From Amaranthus tricolor (taxonomy: Eukaryota > Streptophyta > Magnoliopsida > Caryophyllales > Amaranthaceae): a stretch of 64,000 bases of DNA. The DNA lies in the NCBI RefSeq assembly GCF_026212465.1, contig NC_080059.1:22902159-22966158 (forward strand), in the 5' to 3' direction. Of the stretch, positions 1 through 10,290 are shown one piece after another. Within the stretch, counting starts at the first letter, position 1; every line of letters starts with the position of its first letter. The translations under genes and the position numbers were made by a program. Under the pieces are notes generated by a model. The model was given only the letters and a program-made list of their open reading frames with translations. It was not told where the DNA came from and made no database searches.

Positions 1-2
1 TG

Positions 3-466
3 TTTGATCAGCTAAGAGGCGCTCATGTGTTCTCGAAGATTGATTTAAGGTCTGGATATCATCAATTGAGGATAGCCAAGGAGGATGTTTCTGAAACAGC
101 ATTTCGGACCCGATATGGACATTATGAGTTTTTGGTGATGCCATTGGGTTAACAAATGCACCTGCATCATTTATGGATTTGATGCAGAGGTATCTTCGTC
201 CTTATTTGGATAAATTCGTGGTTATTTTTATCGATGATATTTTGGTATATTCAAGGAGTAGGGAAGAACATGAAGAACACTTGAGAATGATTCTAGAGCT
301 TTTGAGAAAAGAGAAATTGTATGGGAAGTTTAGTAAGTGTGAGTTTTGGCTTGAGGAAATTTCTTTTCTAGGTCATATGGTGTCTAAGGGTGGAATATCT
401 GTAGATCCTGAGAAGATTAAAGCAATAACGGACTGGCCGATTCCTAGAAATGTGACTGAAGTTTAG
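3..466 (+). pseudogene. reverse transcriptase domain fragment of pol
   Basis: This part would copy the element RNA into cDNA inside virus-like particles. The first catalytic Asp is in [10 protein letters not shown] (codon 42-44). The second and third are the adjacent pair in [11 protein letters not shown] (FIDD box, 227-238), the plant Ty3/gypsy form of the YxDD motif. The FLGHMVS stretch (about 365-390) is the usual thumb-side motif. The fingers domain is missing because the window starts inside RT. A one-base deletion near 150 breaks the frame between VMPLG and the following NAPASF, and a stop at 464-466 ends the open segment. The catalytic residues themselves are intact, so the loss of function comes from the frame lesions. 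Confidence 0.9.
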
Positions 467-1010
467 AGCTTTTTAGGATTAGCTGGGTACTATAGGAAAT
501 ATGTTGAAAACTTTTCTAAGGTTGCTCGTCCCATGTTTAAGCTGTTGAAGAAAGGGATACGATTTCAGTGGAATGAGAGGCACACAATTGCTTTCGAGGA
601 ATTAAAGAAAAGACTTACCACCACCCCTGTTTTAGCAATGCCTGATTGTAGCAAGCCATTCGAGGTCTATTGTGATGCTTCATTCGAAGGTTTAGGTTGT
701 GTACTTATGCAAGAAGGAAAGGTCATAGCTTATGCATCGAGGCAGTTAAGGCCACATGAGGTGAATTACCCCGTGCATGACATTGAACTTGCTGCAGTGA
801 TCTTTGCTTTGAAGTTGTGGAGACATTATTTGTATGGGTTACCGTGTAAGATCTAGACTGATCATCAAATTTTGAGGTATGTCTTCAACCAAAAAGAATT
901 GAACATGCGCCAAAGGCGGTGGCTTGAGGTTATTAAGGATTATGATCTTGAAATTGTGTACCACCCTGGAAAAGCGAATAAGGTAGCTGATGTCTTGTGT
1001 AGGAGACCGA
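467..1010 (+). pseudogene. RT connection and RNase H domain of pol, stop-interrupted
   Basis: The stretch opens with [13 protein letters not shown], the connection segment typical after Ty3/gypsy RT. RNase H, which removes the RNA strand during reverse transcription, follows: FEVYCDAS carries the first acidic residue (Asp codon 674-676), IELAAV the Glu (codon 785-787), and TDHQ the next Asp (860-862). A TAG at 854-856 stands just before TDHQ where related elements have an aromatic residue. The frame continues unchanged afterwards through RQRRWLEVIKDYD and HPGKANKVAD to CRRP, the usual end of the domain. No shift is needed to cross the stop, so it is a simple nonsense change. Confidence 0.88.
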
Positions 1011-2521
1011 GAGTGTCTGTGAATGCCATTATGTCTGTACCATGGGAGTTGTATCGTGAGATGCAGAGTTTGGGATTAGAGATTTGTAGTCGACACGAGG
1101 TTGGTCAGTATTTGGGAGCAATGACTATACAACCCACTTTGTTTGATTGTATAATTGAGGCACAACTTGAGGATCCAGAGATTGTTGAGTTGATCCATAG
1201 AGTTGAGAAAATTGAGACTGGTGCTTTTGAGTTAGGAGAAAGAGGAGAGTTGAGGATGAACGGTAGATTGTGTGTTCCAAATCAATTTGAATTGAAGAAT
1301 GAGATTCTGAAGGAAGGTCATCAAAGTTTATTTCATTTGCATCGAGGTCGAGATAAGATGATTGAGGAGATAAGAGAGATATTTTGGTGGAAAGGTCTAA
1401 GGAAAGATGTCTCTGATTTTGTGTCTAAATGCCTAGTCTGCCAGAGGGTAAAGTTCGAGAGACAAAAGAGTTCAGGGTTGCTTCAACCCTTGCCTGTCCC
1501 AGATTGGAAGTGGGACTCGATTTCTATGGACTTTGTGGTAGGGCTGCCAAGGACCCAGCGAGGGAATGATGTTATTTGGGTCATTATTGATAGATTGACC
1601 AAGGTCGCTAGATTTGTGCCAATGAAGAATACTTGGGGGGCCAAGCAATTAGCAGATGCCTATGTCCGAGAGATTGTCAGACTTCATAGTGTTCCGAGGA
1701 CTATTGTTTCGGATAGGGATCCGAAGTTTTTATCGAGGTTTTGGGAAAAGTTGCAGGAAGCTTTTGGGAGTAAGTTGTGCTTGAGTACTGCTTTTCATCC
1801 TGCGACTGATGGTCAGACTGAGAGAACTATTCAGACTTTAGAGGATCTTTTGAGATGTTGTGTGTTGGACTTTGAGGGTTCTTGGGAAGATAAATTACCG
1901 ATGGTGGAGTTCGCCTACAACAAAAGTTTCCAATCTAGTATTAGGATAGCACCGTATGAAGCTCTTTATGGAAGGAAGTGTCGAGTACCTTTGTGTTGGG
2001 ATTTGATGGATAGGACCATTCCCGAAGGTCCAGATGTGATTCAGGAATCCATTGATGCTCTGAAGATTGTTCAACAGAACATGAGAGCAGCACAGAGCCG
2101 ACAAAAGAGTTATGCTGATAATCGTCGAAAGATGTTGCAATTTGAGGTTGGCGACAAGGTTTTCCTAAAGGTTTCACCTACAAGGGGTGTCCAGCGTTTT
2201 GGAGTTCGAGGAAAGTTGAGTCCAAAATTTATTGGACCTTTTGAGATCCTAAGGAGAGTCGGGGAAGTTTCTTATGAGTTGGCTTTACCTCCAAGTTTAG
2301 CAAAAGTTCATAATGTGTTCCATGTTTCACAGTTGAGGAAGTATGTTCATGATCCGTCTCATGTTCTAGCTCACGAGCCGCTTTTGATTGAGGAGTCTTT
2401 GGTGTATGAGGAACGACCAATCAGGATCTTAGATACCCGAGTAAAAGAATTGAGAAATTCGAGGATTCCATTGGTCAAGGTTTTGTGGTCAAACCACAGG
2501 GTTGAAGAGGCGACTTGGTAA
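872..2521 (+). pseudogene. integrase with GPF motif and chromodomain-like C-terminus
   Basis: This is the longest open segment, 549 codons from an internal Met that is not a true start. In order: an HHCC zinc-binding module (His150, His157, Cys187, Cys190); a DD35E core with Asp220 (SISMDF), Asp281 (VSDRDPKF) and Glu317 (DGQTERTIQ), 35 residues between the last two; NKSFQSSI and YEALYGRKC of the core's C-terminal side; the GPF motif (KLSPKFIGPFEIL, residues 449-461); VHNVFHVSQLRKY; and from about 505 a chromodomain-like tail. All zinc and catalytic residues are present. In related elements the tail binds modified histone H3 and steers integration. It is cut at EEATW by the stop at 2519, where relatives continue with acidic residues. 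Confidence 0.93.
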
Positions 2522-2591
2522 AAAGAGGTCGACATGAGAGACCGTTATCCTAACCTTTTTGGTAAGTCCAAGTTTCGGGACGAAACTATCT

Positions 2592-2605
2592 AAAGGGGGA
2601 AAGAG
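2592..2605 (+). promoter_or_regulatory. polypurine tract, plus-strand priming site
   Basis: A 14-base all-purine run (AAAGGGGGAAAGAG) lies one base before the LTR start at 2607. In LTR retrotransposons the RNase H-resistant purine tract primes plus-strand DNA synthesis and defines the first base of the 3' LTR. Position and composition fit, and it fixes the internal/LTR border. Confidence 0.88.
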
Positions 2606-3166
2606 TTGTAACAGGCTCAAATTTCTTAATCTTAATCTTCCGATTAATTATTCCGAAATTTGTTTTCGAATTCCTAATCCTTTGCTTATCTAATTCAAAT
2701 CACCTTGAATTCCTAAACCTTATTCCGATTTTTGTAATTTCTTCCAAATATTAAACTTAAAAATACATATATATTCTTAAATTTCTTTATAAGCACTAAA
2801 ATATTATTTTATTATTTTATACTACGAAAAGTAAAATTTTAATATTATATTTACGGTTTTATTAAAACGTTACGTTTCAATTTCGTTTCCTAAAACTAAC
2901 TTTACTACTTATCATTTTAACTTTACAACTTTGATTTAATTATTTTATACCTAAAAATTAACTATATTTTTCTTATTAACTTTAAGTATAGTTTTAACTA
3001 AAATTTTCTAAGTAAACTATCATATTTTCATAATCAAACCTTAATCATACTTTCCCATTAATCTAAAACATTTCACTAGCATAAACTAGAACAAAAATTT
3101 GATGAATCAAAATCCTTTCTACATCAATCCATAATGTTCATCACTTACACAAGCTATCACCATTTC

Positions 3167-3268
3167 CTTACACAAGTTAACCTTCTTCTACACTCCAAAC
3201 TCTTACACATCCACTTACACACTCCAACTCTTACACACTCTAAATCACTTACATAAGTTAACCTTCTT
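3167..3268 (+). repeat. short direct repeat pair in U3
   Basis: A 21-base element (CTTACACAAGTTAACCTTCTT-like, quoted here only in part as CTTACAYAAGTTAACC) occurs at 3167-3187 and 3248-3268, 81 bp apart, with one difference in the part shown. Between them lie several CTTACAC words. The pair sits about 45-145 bp upstream of the TATA box, where enhancer repeats are common in LTR promoters. A regulatory role is inference only. Confidence 0.5.
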
Positions 3269-3310
3269 TTTCATACAATCTTATGAACTAAAAAGTTGCC
3301 CAAAACTCAT

Positions 3311-3318
3311 TATAAATA
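3311..3318 (+). promoter_or_regulatory. LTR TATA box
   Basis: TATAAATA followed by a C-rich stretch is the best TATA box in the LTR and lies about 705 bp into it. Transcription would be expected to start 25-35 bp downstream, near 3340-3350, setting the U3/R border. This promoter lies upstream of the part of the LTR that was amplified, so the downstream truncated copies lack it. Confidence 0.6.
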
Positions 3319-4629
3319 CCCCTCCTTAGCCATGAGATCACTTGCACCCCCATCATCAAATCTTTCTACCATTCTTTCTTATATCTTCACTTCATTAATA
3401 TCTTACTAACTTTATACCCTTTTTATTTGTTGAAGAATCAAATAAAGATGGAGCTTGATCTTATCACTTCTTAAGCAAATAATCATCAACTTTTAAAAAG
3501 TCAAGTATTATCGTTTGGAGCTTGGAAATCATTTTCTTTTGGGTAATTGAAGATCTAATTCTTTGAAGCTTGGAACCTTGAAGACTTTCTCTTTTGGAGC
3601 TTATTTCCGTAAGTTCTTATTTTCCTATTATTATTCTCTTACTTGGTTTAGCACCACCTTCGTAGGAAAATGGTACACATTTTCTTAACTCTCTCGTATG
3701 TGATATTTATTTATGGTTACTCGATAATATAAAAGCATGATCAATATGATTTTATTTTAGTCATTTAAACTTGACATGGTAATATTAAAGTTATATCCAG
3801 TTTATTGATATTTTCGTCAAAACAATAATACTTTTGGGACACTAAAAAAAAAAAAAGTCATATATAAGGAAAATTTTGATTAATCTGATAATATAGATAT
3901 ATATGAATGTTACTAGTTAAATAAACTTATGTGTTTAAAATGATTCCATATCATCTTGGTGTTTTGTTAATTTTTTTTGTTGGACTCAAGTAATTATAAA
4001 GAATTATTAATCCGTTTATCGGTATAATAGTCAAACAAATTTGTTAAAATGCTTAGCATTGTTGTTCTTGAAAACTCATTTCATATAGATTTTGGACCCT
4101 TAATAACTTGTCGGATTATGTTATTTTTATAGTGATGATAGATCCGTTTTACTATTTTACTGTTTATTTGATAAAATATGTTATTAAGTATTTAGAAATA
4201 TTACCCTTGACTGTTATGATTATTTATGACATAATATGACTTAGTTTAGCATCAGGAATCTTAGTATAGCTACGAAAATTTGTTATTTAATTAATATTAA
4301 TTTATTAGATACTAGTAATTTGTTTCTATTAAAAGGGTAGAATTGTCAAAAATTTTACTAGTGCAAGTTTGACTTATAAGAATGTAAACTATTTCGATTT
4401 AGAGTCTTGTTTGATATTGCATGATATTGATTGTATGACTCTGATAGTAAGGTAACGTCGAACCATGGACCGGCATGTAAAATCCCGGCGTCCGTGTTAG
4501 CCGGCACGTAAAATGCGGTGTCAGACAGGGGGTCCGAGAAAAACCCATCCTGTGAAGTCTCGAGCATAACAGTATTGAGAGGAGTGACGACTCCCACCAC
4601 AGTTAGGGTTTAGGACTATGGTCCTCACC

Positions 4630-6516
4630 TAACCAGACCCTTACATATATCAGTTGTCATTATTGTTGTGATCTTGTGATGTGCTATGATGGTAAAGCTA
4701 TGAGGCTTAATTGAACTTGATTAAATAAGCATTAAGGTTACCAAGTATTTAGTAGCAGTAATGAACTTCTGCAAGTATTGAGAATGTAACTTAATGGCTT
4801 AGTAAAGGTCAATAATGAGTAATAATCTTCTATATTGTGCTTGATGATTATTTTGTAAGCATGATTTAACTATCGCATCATAAGCTTGTTGAGAAAATTG
4901 TACTCGGCTTTATCGCTGACAGATTTAATCGGCTGTCATCCGTATTATGGATGACAGTATTTTGCAGGAAAAATTAGCTCAGGTTTCGATTCAGGCCGCA
5001 ACTTTAATTATTCTATCGAGGACTTAGCTTCAATGATTTTACTTGATGACTATATTGCACTTATGTTTTTTTATCGTATTTAAGTAAACCTTATTTTATA
5101 TTTTCGTAGTTGTGAGATATATTTTTTACTTATGTTTTGAACGATTTTTTTTATTTCAAATGGTTTTTAGCAGTTCAGCGTTTTACATTTCCGCATTATT
5201 TATCTTAAGTATAATTATTAATGTTAATTATGTATCGAGAGTGCCGCTCCTGCTACAATCGTCATATGCTAAAAATTACGTGTTAAGTTGCGATTTTATG
5301 GGTTTTTAAGCTTTTTTGGCACTTTCGCGTATAAAGTAGAGCAAACTTGGTTTGTTTTGCAGGAAACTTAGCACACAACACTATTTGGTATATATTACTG
5401 TGTTGAAATGGTTAGAATTGAAAATAATAGTCATATGCTAGAAATTACGTGTTAAGATGCAATTTTATTGGTTTTTTAAGCTTTTTTGGCACTTTCGCGC
5501 ATAAATAGCTCAAACTTAATTTGTTTTGCACGAAACTTGGCACACAACACTATTTGGTATATATTATTGTGTTGAAGTGGTCAGAATTGATAATCATCGT
5601 CATATGCTAGATATTACATGTTAAGTTGCGATTTTATTGGTTTAAAAGCTTTTTTGGCACTTTCGCACATGAAGTAGCTCAAACTTGGTGGGTTTTGCAC
5701 AAAACTTTGCACACAACACTATTTGGTATATATTATTGTGTTGAAGTGGTTAGAATTGAAAATCATCGTCATATGCTAGAAATTACGTGTTAAATTGCGA
5801 TTTTATGGGTTTTTATGCTTTTTTGGCACTTTCGCGTATAAAGTAGAGCAAACTTGGTTTGTTTTGCAAGAAACTTAGCACACAACACTATTTGGTATAT
5901 ATATTATTGTGTTGAAGTGGTTAGAATTGAAAATAATAGTCATATGCTAGAAATTACGTGTTAAGTTGTGTTTTAATGGTTTTTTAAACTTTTTTGGCAC
6001 TTTCGCGCATAAAGTAGCTCAAACATGAGTTGTTTAGTACAAAACATTGCACACAAAACTATTTTGTATATATTATTGTGTTGAAGTCATTGGAATTGAA
6101 AATAATAATCATATGCTAGAAATTACGTGTTAAGTTGCGATTTTATTGGTTTTTATGCTTTTTTGGCACTTTTGCGCATAAAGTAGCTCAAACTTGGTTT
6201 GTTTTGCACGAAATTTGGCACACAACACTATTTGGTGTATATTGTTGTGTTGAAATGGTTAGAATTGAAAATAATAGTTATATGCTAGAAATTACTTGTT
6301 AAGTTGCAATTTTATTGGATTTTTAAGCTTTTTTGGCACTTTCGCGCATAAATAGCACAAACTTGGTGTGTTTTGCACGAAACTTTTCACACAACACTAT
6401 TTAGTATATACTATTGTGTGGAAGTAGTTAGAATTGAAAATCATCTTCATATGCTCGATATTACGTGCTAAGTTGCGATTTTATGGGTTTTTAAGCTTTT
6501 TTGGCACTTTCGCACA
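4630..6516 (+). repeat. chimeric unit copy 1 (native LTR end)
   Basis: This copy is continuous with the complete LTR upstream (CACCTAACCAGACC at its left edge instead of CACATAACCAGACC), so its LTR part is the original one. It has CGATTCAGG, GTTAAGTTGCG in its first monomer and GTTGAAGTGG states, shared with copy 6 only. Private states include TTGTGAGATAT and AGCAGTTCAGCG. Confidence 0.93.
4933..4957 (+). other. hairpin in the 3' part of the LTR
   Basis: CTGTCATCC (4933-4941) and GGATGACAG (4949-4957) are perfect inverted copies of 9 bp with a 7-base loop (GTATTAT). The same hairpin is present in all six 1,887-bp units (e.g. at 6820-6844). Its role in the element is unknown. As RNA it would be a stable stem, but simple inheritance through the amplification explains its repetition. 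Confidence 0.75.
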
Positions 6517-8403
6517 TAACCAGACCCTTACATATATCAGTTGTCATTATTGTTGTGAATTTGTGATGTGCTATGATGGTAAAGCTATGAGGCTTAATTG
6601 AACTTGATTAAATAAGCATTAAGGTTACCAAGTATATAGTAGCAATAATGAACTTCTGCAAGTATTGAGAATGTAACTTAATGGCTTAGTAAAGGTCAAT
6701 AATGAGTAATAATCTTCTATATTGTGCTTGATGATTATTTTGTAAGCATGATTTAACTATCGCATCATAAGCTTGTTGAGAAAATTGTACTCGGCTTTAT
6801 CGCTGACAGATTTAATCGGCTGTCATCCGTATTATGGATGACAGTATTTTGCAGGAAAAATTAGCTCAGGTTTCGATTTAGGCCGCAACTTTAATTATTC
6901 TATCGAGGACTTAGCTTCAATGATTTTACTTGATGAGTATATTGCACTTATGTTTTTTTATCGTATTTAAGTAAACCTTATTTTATATTTTCGTAGTTGT
7001 AAGATATATTTTTTACTTATGTTTTGAACGATTTTTTTTATTTCAAATGGTTTTTAGCAGTTCGGCGTTTTACATTTCCGCATTATTTATCTTAAGTATA
7101 ATTATTAATGTTAATTATGTATCGAGAGTGCCGCTCCTGCTACAATCGTCATATGCTAAAAATTACGTGTTTAGTTGCGATTTTATGGGTTTTTAAGCTT
7201 TTTTGGCACTTTCGTGTATAAAGTAGAGCAAACTTGGTTTGTTTTGCAGGAAACTTAGCACACAACACTATTTGGTATATATTATTGTGTTGAAATGGTT
7301 AGAATTGAAAATAATAGTCATATGCTAGAAATTACGTGTTAAGATGCAATTTTATTGGTTTTTTAAGCTTTTTTGGCACTTTCGCGCATAAATAGCTCAA
7401 ACTTAATTTGTTTTGCACGAAACTTGGCACACAACACTATTTGGTATATATTATTGTGTTGAAGTGGTCAGAATTGATAATCATCGTCATATGCTAGATA
7501 TTACGTGTTAAGTTGCGATTTTATTGGTTTAAAAGCTTTTTTGGCACTTTCGCACATGAAGTAGCTCAAACTTGGTGGGTTTTGCACAAAACTTTGCACA
7601 CAACACTATTTGGTATATATTATTGTGTTGAAGTGGTTAGAATTGAAAATCATCGTCATATGCTAGAAATTACGTGTTAAGTTGCGATTTTATGGGTTTT
7701 TATGCTTTTTTAGCACTTTCGCGTATAAAGTAGAGCAAACTTGGTTTGTTTTACAAGAAACTTAGCACACAACACTATTTGGTATATATATTATTGTGTT
7801 CAAGTGGTTAGAAATGAAAATAATAGTCATATGCTAGAAATTACGTGTGAAGTTGTGTTTTAACGGTTTTTTAAACTTTTTTGGCACTTTCGCGCATAAA
7901 GTAGCTCAAACATGAGTTGTTTAGTACGAAACATTGCACACAAAACTATTTTGTATATATTATTGTGTTGAAGTCGTTGGAATTGAAAATAATAATCATA
8001 TGCTAGAAATTACGTGTTAAGTTGCGATTTTATTAGTTTTTATGCTTTTTTGGCACTTTTGCGCATAAAGTAGCTCAAACTTGGTTTGTTTTGCACGAAA
8101 TTTGGCACACAACACTATTTGGTGTATATTGTTGTGTTGAAGTGGTTAGAATTGAAAATAATAGTTATATGCTAGAAATTACTTGTTAAGTTGCAATTTT
8201 ATTGGATTTTTAAGCTTTTTTGGAACTTTCGCGCATAAATAGCACAAACTTGGTGTGTTTTGCGCGAAACTTTTCACACAACACTATTTAGTATATACTA
8301 TTGTGTGGAAGTAGTTAGAATTGAAAATCATCTTCATATGCTCGATATTACGTGCTAAGTTGCGATTTTATGGGTTTTTAAGCTTTTTTGGCACTTTCGC
8401 ACA
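6517..8403 (+). repeat. chimeric unit copy 2
   Basis: The LTR fragment is 6517-7144 and satellite 7145-8403. It carries the inner-copy states CGATTTAGG, GTTTAGTTGCG and GTGTGAAGTTGTG, and GTGAATTTGTG in the LTR part, which it shares with copies 3 and 5. Private changes include AGAAATGAAAATAATAG and TTTTAACGG in the satellite part. Confidence 0.93.
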
Positions 8404-10290
8404 TAACCAGACCCTTACATATATCAGTTGTCATTATTGTTGTGAATTTGTGATGTGCTATGATGGTAAAGCTATGAGGCTTAATTGAACTTGATTAAAT
8501 AAGCATTAAGGTTACCAAGTATATAGTAGCAATAATGAACTTCTGCAAGTATTGAGAATGTAACTTAATGGCTTAGTAAAGGTCAATAATGAGTAATAAT
8601 CTTCTATATTGTGCTTGATGATTATTTTGTAAGCATGATTTAACTATCGCATCATAAGCTTGTTGAGAAAATTGTACTCGGCTTTATCGCTGACAGATTT
8701 AATCGGCTGTCATCCGTATTATGGATGACAGTATTTTGCAGGAAAAATTAGCTCAGGTTTCGATTTAGGCCGCAACTTTAATTATTCTATCGAGGACTTA
8801 GCTTCAATGATTTTACTTGATGAGTATATTGCACTTATGTTTTTTTATCGTATTTAAGTAAACCTTATTTTATATTTTCGTAGTTGTAAGATATATTTTT
8901 TACTTATGTTTTGAACGATTTTTTTTATTTCAAATGGTTTTTAGCAGTTCGGCGTTTTACATTTCCGCATTATTTATCTTAAGTATAATTATTAATGTTA
9001 ATTATGTATCGAGAGTGCCGCTCCTGCTACAATCGTCATATGCTAAAAATTACGTGTTTAGTTGCGATTTTATGGGTTTTTAAGCTTTTTTGGCACTTTC
9101 GCGTATAAAGTAGAGCAAACTTGGTTTGTTTTGCAGGAAACTTAGCACACAACACTATTTGGTATATATTATTGTGTTGAAATGGTTAGAATTGAAAATA
9201 ATAGTCATATGCTAGAAATTACGTGTTAAGATGCAATTTTATTGGTTTTTTAAGCTTTTTTGGCACTTTCGCGCATAAATAGCTCAAACTTAATTTGTTT
9301 TGCACGAAACTTGGCACACAACACTATTTGGTATATATTATTGTGTTGAAGTGGTCAGAATTGATAATCATCGTCATATGCTAGATATTACGTGTTAAGT
9401 TGCGATTTTATTGGTTTAAAAGCTTTTTTGGCACTTTCGCACATGAAGTAGCTCAAACTTGGTGGGTTTTGCACAAAACTTTGCACACAACACTATTTGG
9501 TATATATTATTGTGTTGAAGTGGTTAGAATTGAAAATCATCGTCATATGCTAGAAATTACGTGTTAAGTTGCGATTTTATGGGTTTTTATGCTTTTTTAG
9601 CACTTTCGCGTATAAAGTAGAGCAAACTTGGTTTGTTTTACAAGAAACTTAGCACACAACACTATTTGGTATATATATTATTGTGTTCAAGTGGTTAGAA
9701 TTGAAAATAATAGTCATATGCTAGAAATTACGTGTGAAGTTGTGTTTTAATGGTTTTTTAAACTTTTTTGGCACTTTCGCGCATAAAGTAGCTCAAACAT
9801 GAGTTGTTTAGTACGAAACATTGCACACAAAACTATTTTGTATATATTATTGTGTTGAAGTCGTTGGAATTGAAAATAATAATCATATGCTAGAAATTAC
9901 GTGTTAAGTTGCGATTTTATTAGTTTTTATGCTTTTTTGGCACTTTTGCGCATAAAGTAGCTCAAACTTGGTTTGTTTTGCACGAAATTTGGCACACAAC
10001 ACTATTTGGTGTATATTGTTGTGTTGAAGTGGTTAGAATTGAAAATAATAGTTATATGCTAGAAATTACTTGTTAAGTTGCAATTTTATTGGATTTTTAA
10101 GCTTTTTTGGAACTTTCGCGCATAAATAGCACAAACTTGGTGTGTTTTGCGCGAAACTTTTCACACAACACTATTTAGTATATACTATTGTGTGGAAGTA
10201 GTTAGAATTGAAAATCATCTTCATATGCTCGATATTACGTGCTAAGTTGCGATTTTATGGGTTTTTAAGCTTTTTTGGCACTTTCGCACA
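8404..10290 (+). repeat. chimeric unit copy 3
   Basis: The LTR fragment is 8404-9031 and satellite 9032-10290. It is the closest relative of copy 2 by eye: both have TTTTTTGGAACTTTCGCGC and TTTTGCGCGAAAC in the penultimate monomer, where copies 1, 4 and 5 have the GGCAC and GCACG forms. Confidence 0.93.

Larger units (their letters stand above)
1..2590 (+). pseudogene. pol: pol polyprotein remnant (RT-RNase H-integrase-chromodomain)
   Basis: The reading frame starts at base 3, cut by the window edge, and shows RT sequence from before the first catalytic Asp. Near 149-150 one T is missing, so the conserved GLTNAPA region is split and the frame moves to the one that stays open from 173. In that frame stops replace expected residues at 464-466 (before SFLGLAGYY) and 854-856 (before TDHQ). 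A further stop at 2519-2521 directly follows EEATW. Past that stop, in a frame shifted by one extra A in a run of six, the family tail MRDRYPNLF is still readable. All lesions lie in one otherwise well-preserved frame, so this is a recently decayed pseudogene. Dating would need the 5' LTR. Protein alignment to plant Ty3/gypsy pol would confirm each lesion. Confidence 0.93.
1..5257 (+). mobile_element. Ty3/gypsy chromovirus LTR retrotransposon (Tekay/Del-like), 3' half
   Basis: Seen: a reverse transcriptase, RNase H, integrase, chromodomain-like order on the + strand, then a polypurine tract and a 2.65-kb LTR that ends exactly where satellite sequence begins. The 5' LTR, primer-binding site, gag and protease lie left of the window. 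The order RT-RNase H-integrase marks Ty3/gypsy (Metaviridae) rather than Ty1/copia. The C-terminal block after the integrase (YEERPIRILD, LVKVLWSNH, EEATW) resembles the chromodomain of plant Tekay/Del elements, which is why I place it there. The pol frame carries four disabling lesions, so this copy cannot make its own proteins. The direct LTR-satellite junction suggests insertion into satellite DNA, in keeping with the heterochromatin preference known for chromoviruses. Clade is inferred by recognition, not by a tree. Confidence 0.93.
2607..5257 (+). repeat. 3' LTR of the chromovirus (2,651 bp)
   Basis: The start is TGTAACAGG after the purine tract. The end is CCTGCTACA at 5249-5257, whose reverse complement matches the start at 8 of 9 bases, and satellite begins at 5258. 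U3 is very AT-rich, with a short repeat pair and a TATA box at 3311. R should begin around 3340, and AATAAA occurs at 3441-3446. The region from about 3650 to 4440 is AT-rich with no gene. A GC-richer patch at about 4440-4620 differs sharply in base composition from its flanks. A 9-bp-stem hairpin lies at 4933-4957. The last 628 bp recur five more times downstream. LTR identity is strong from position and termini, but the matching 5' LTR is outside the window. Confidence 0.88.

Noticed and set aside
1895..2420. Three minus-strand frames opposite the integrase
   Set aside because: Antisense shadows of a clearly coding + strand frame; no recognisable motifs.
3842..3856. A-run as a possible poly(A) tail of an inserted retrogene
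   Set aside because: A lone short A-run in AT-rich LTR sequence with no upstream coding region or target duplication.
4358..4600. Minus-strand frame of 80 codons in the LTR
   Set aside because: Open only because it crosses the GC-rich patch; no motif and no known gene at this place in the element.
4603..4614. TTAGGGTTTAGG, like the plant telomere repeat
   Set aside because: Fewer than two units, inside an LTR; no array, so no telomere claim.
5112..5309. 65-codon + strand frame with hydrophobic residues at the LTR/satellite border
   Set aside because: It crosses the LTR end into satellite; hydrophobicity reflects T-rich DNA.
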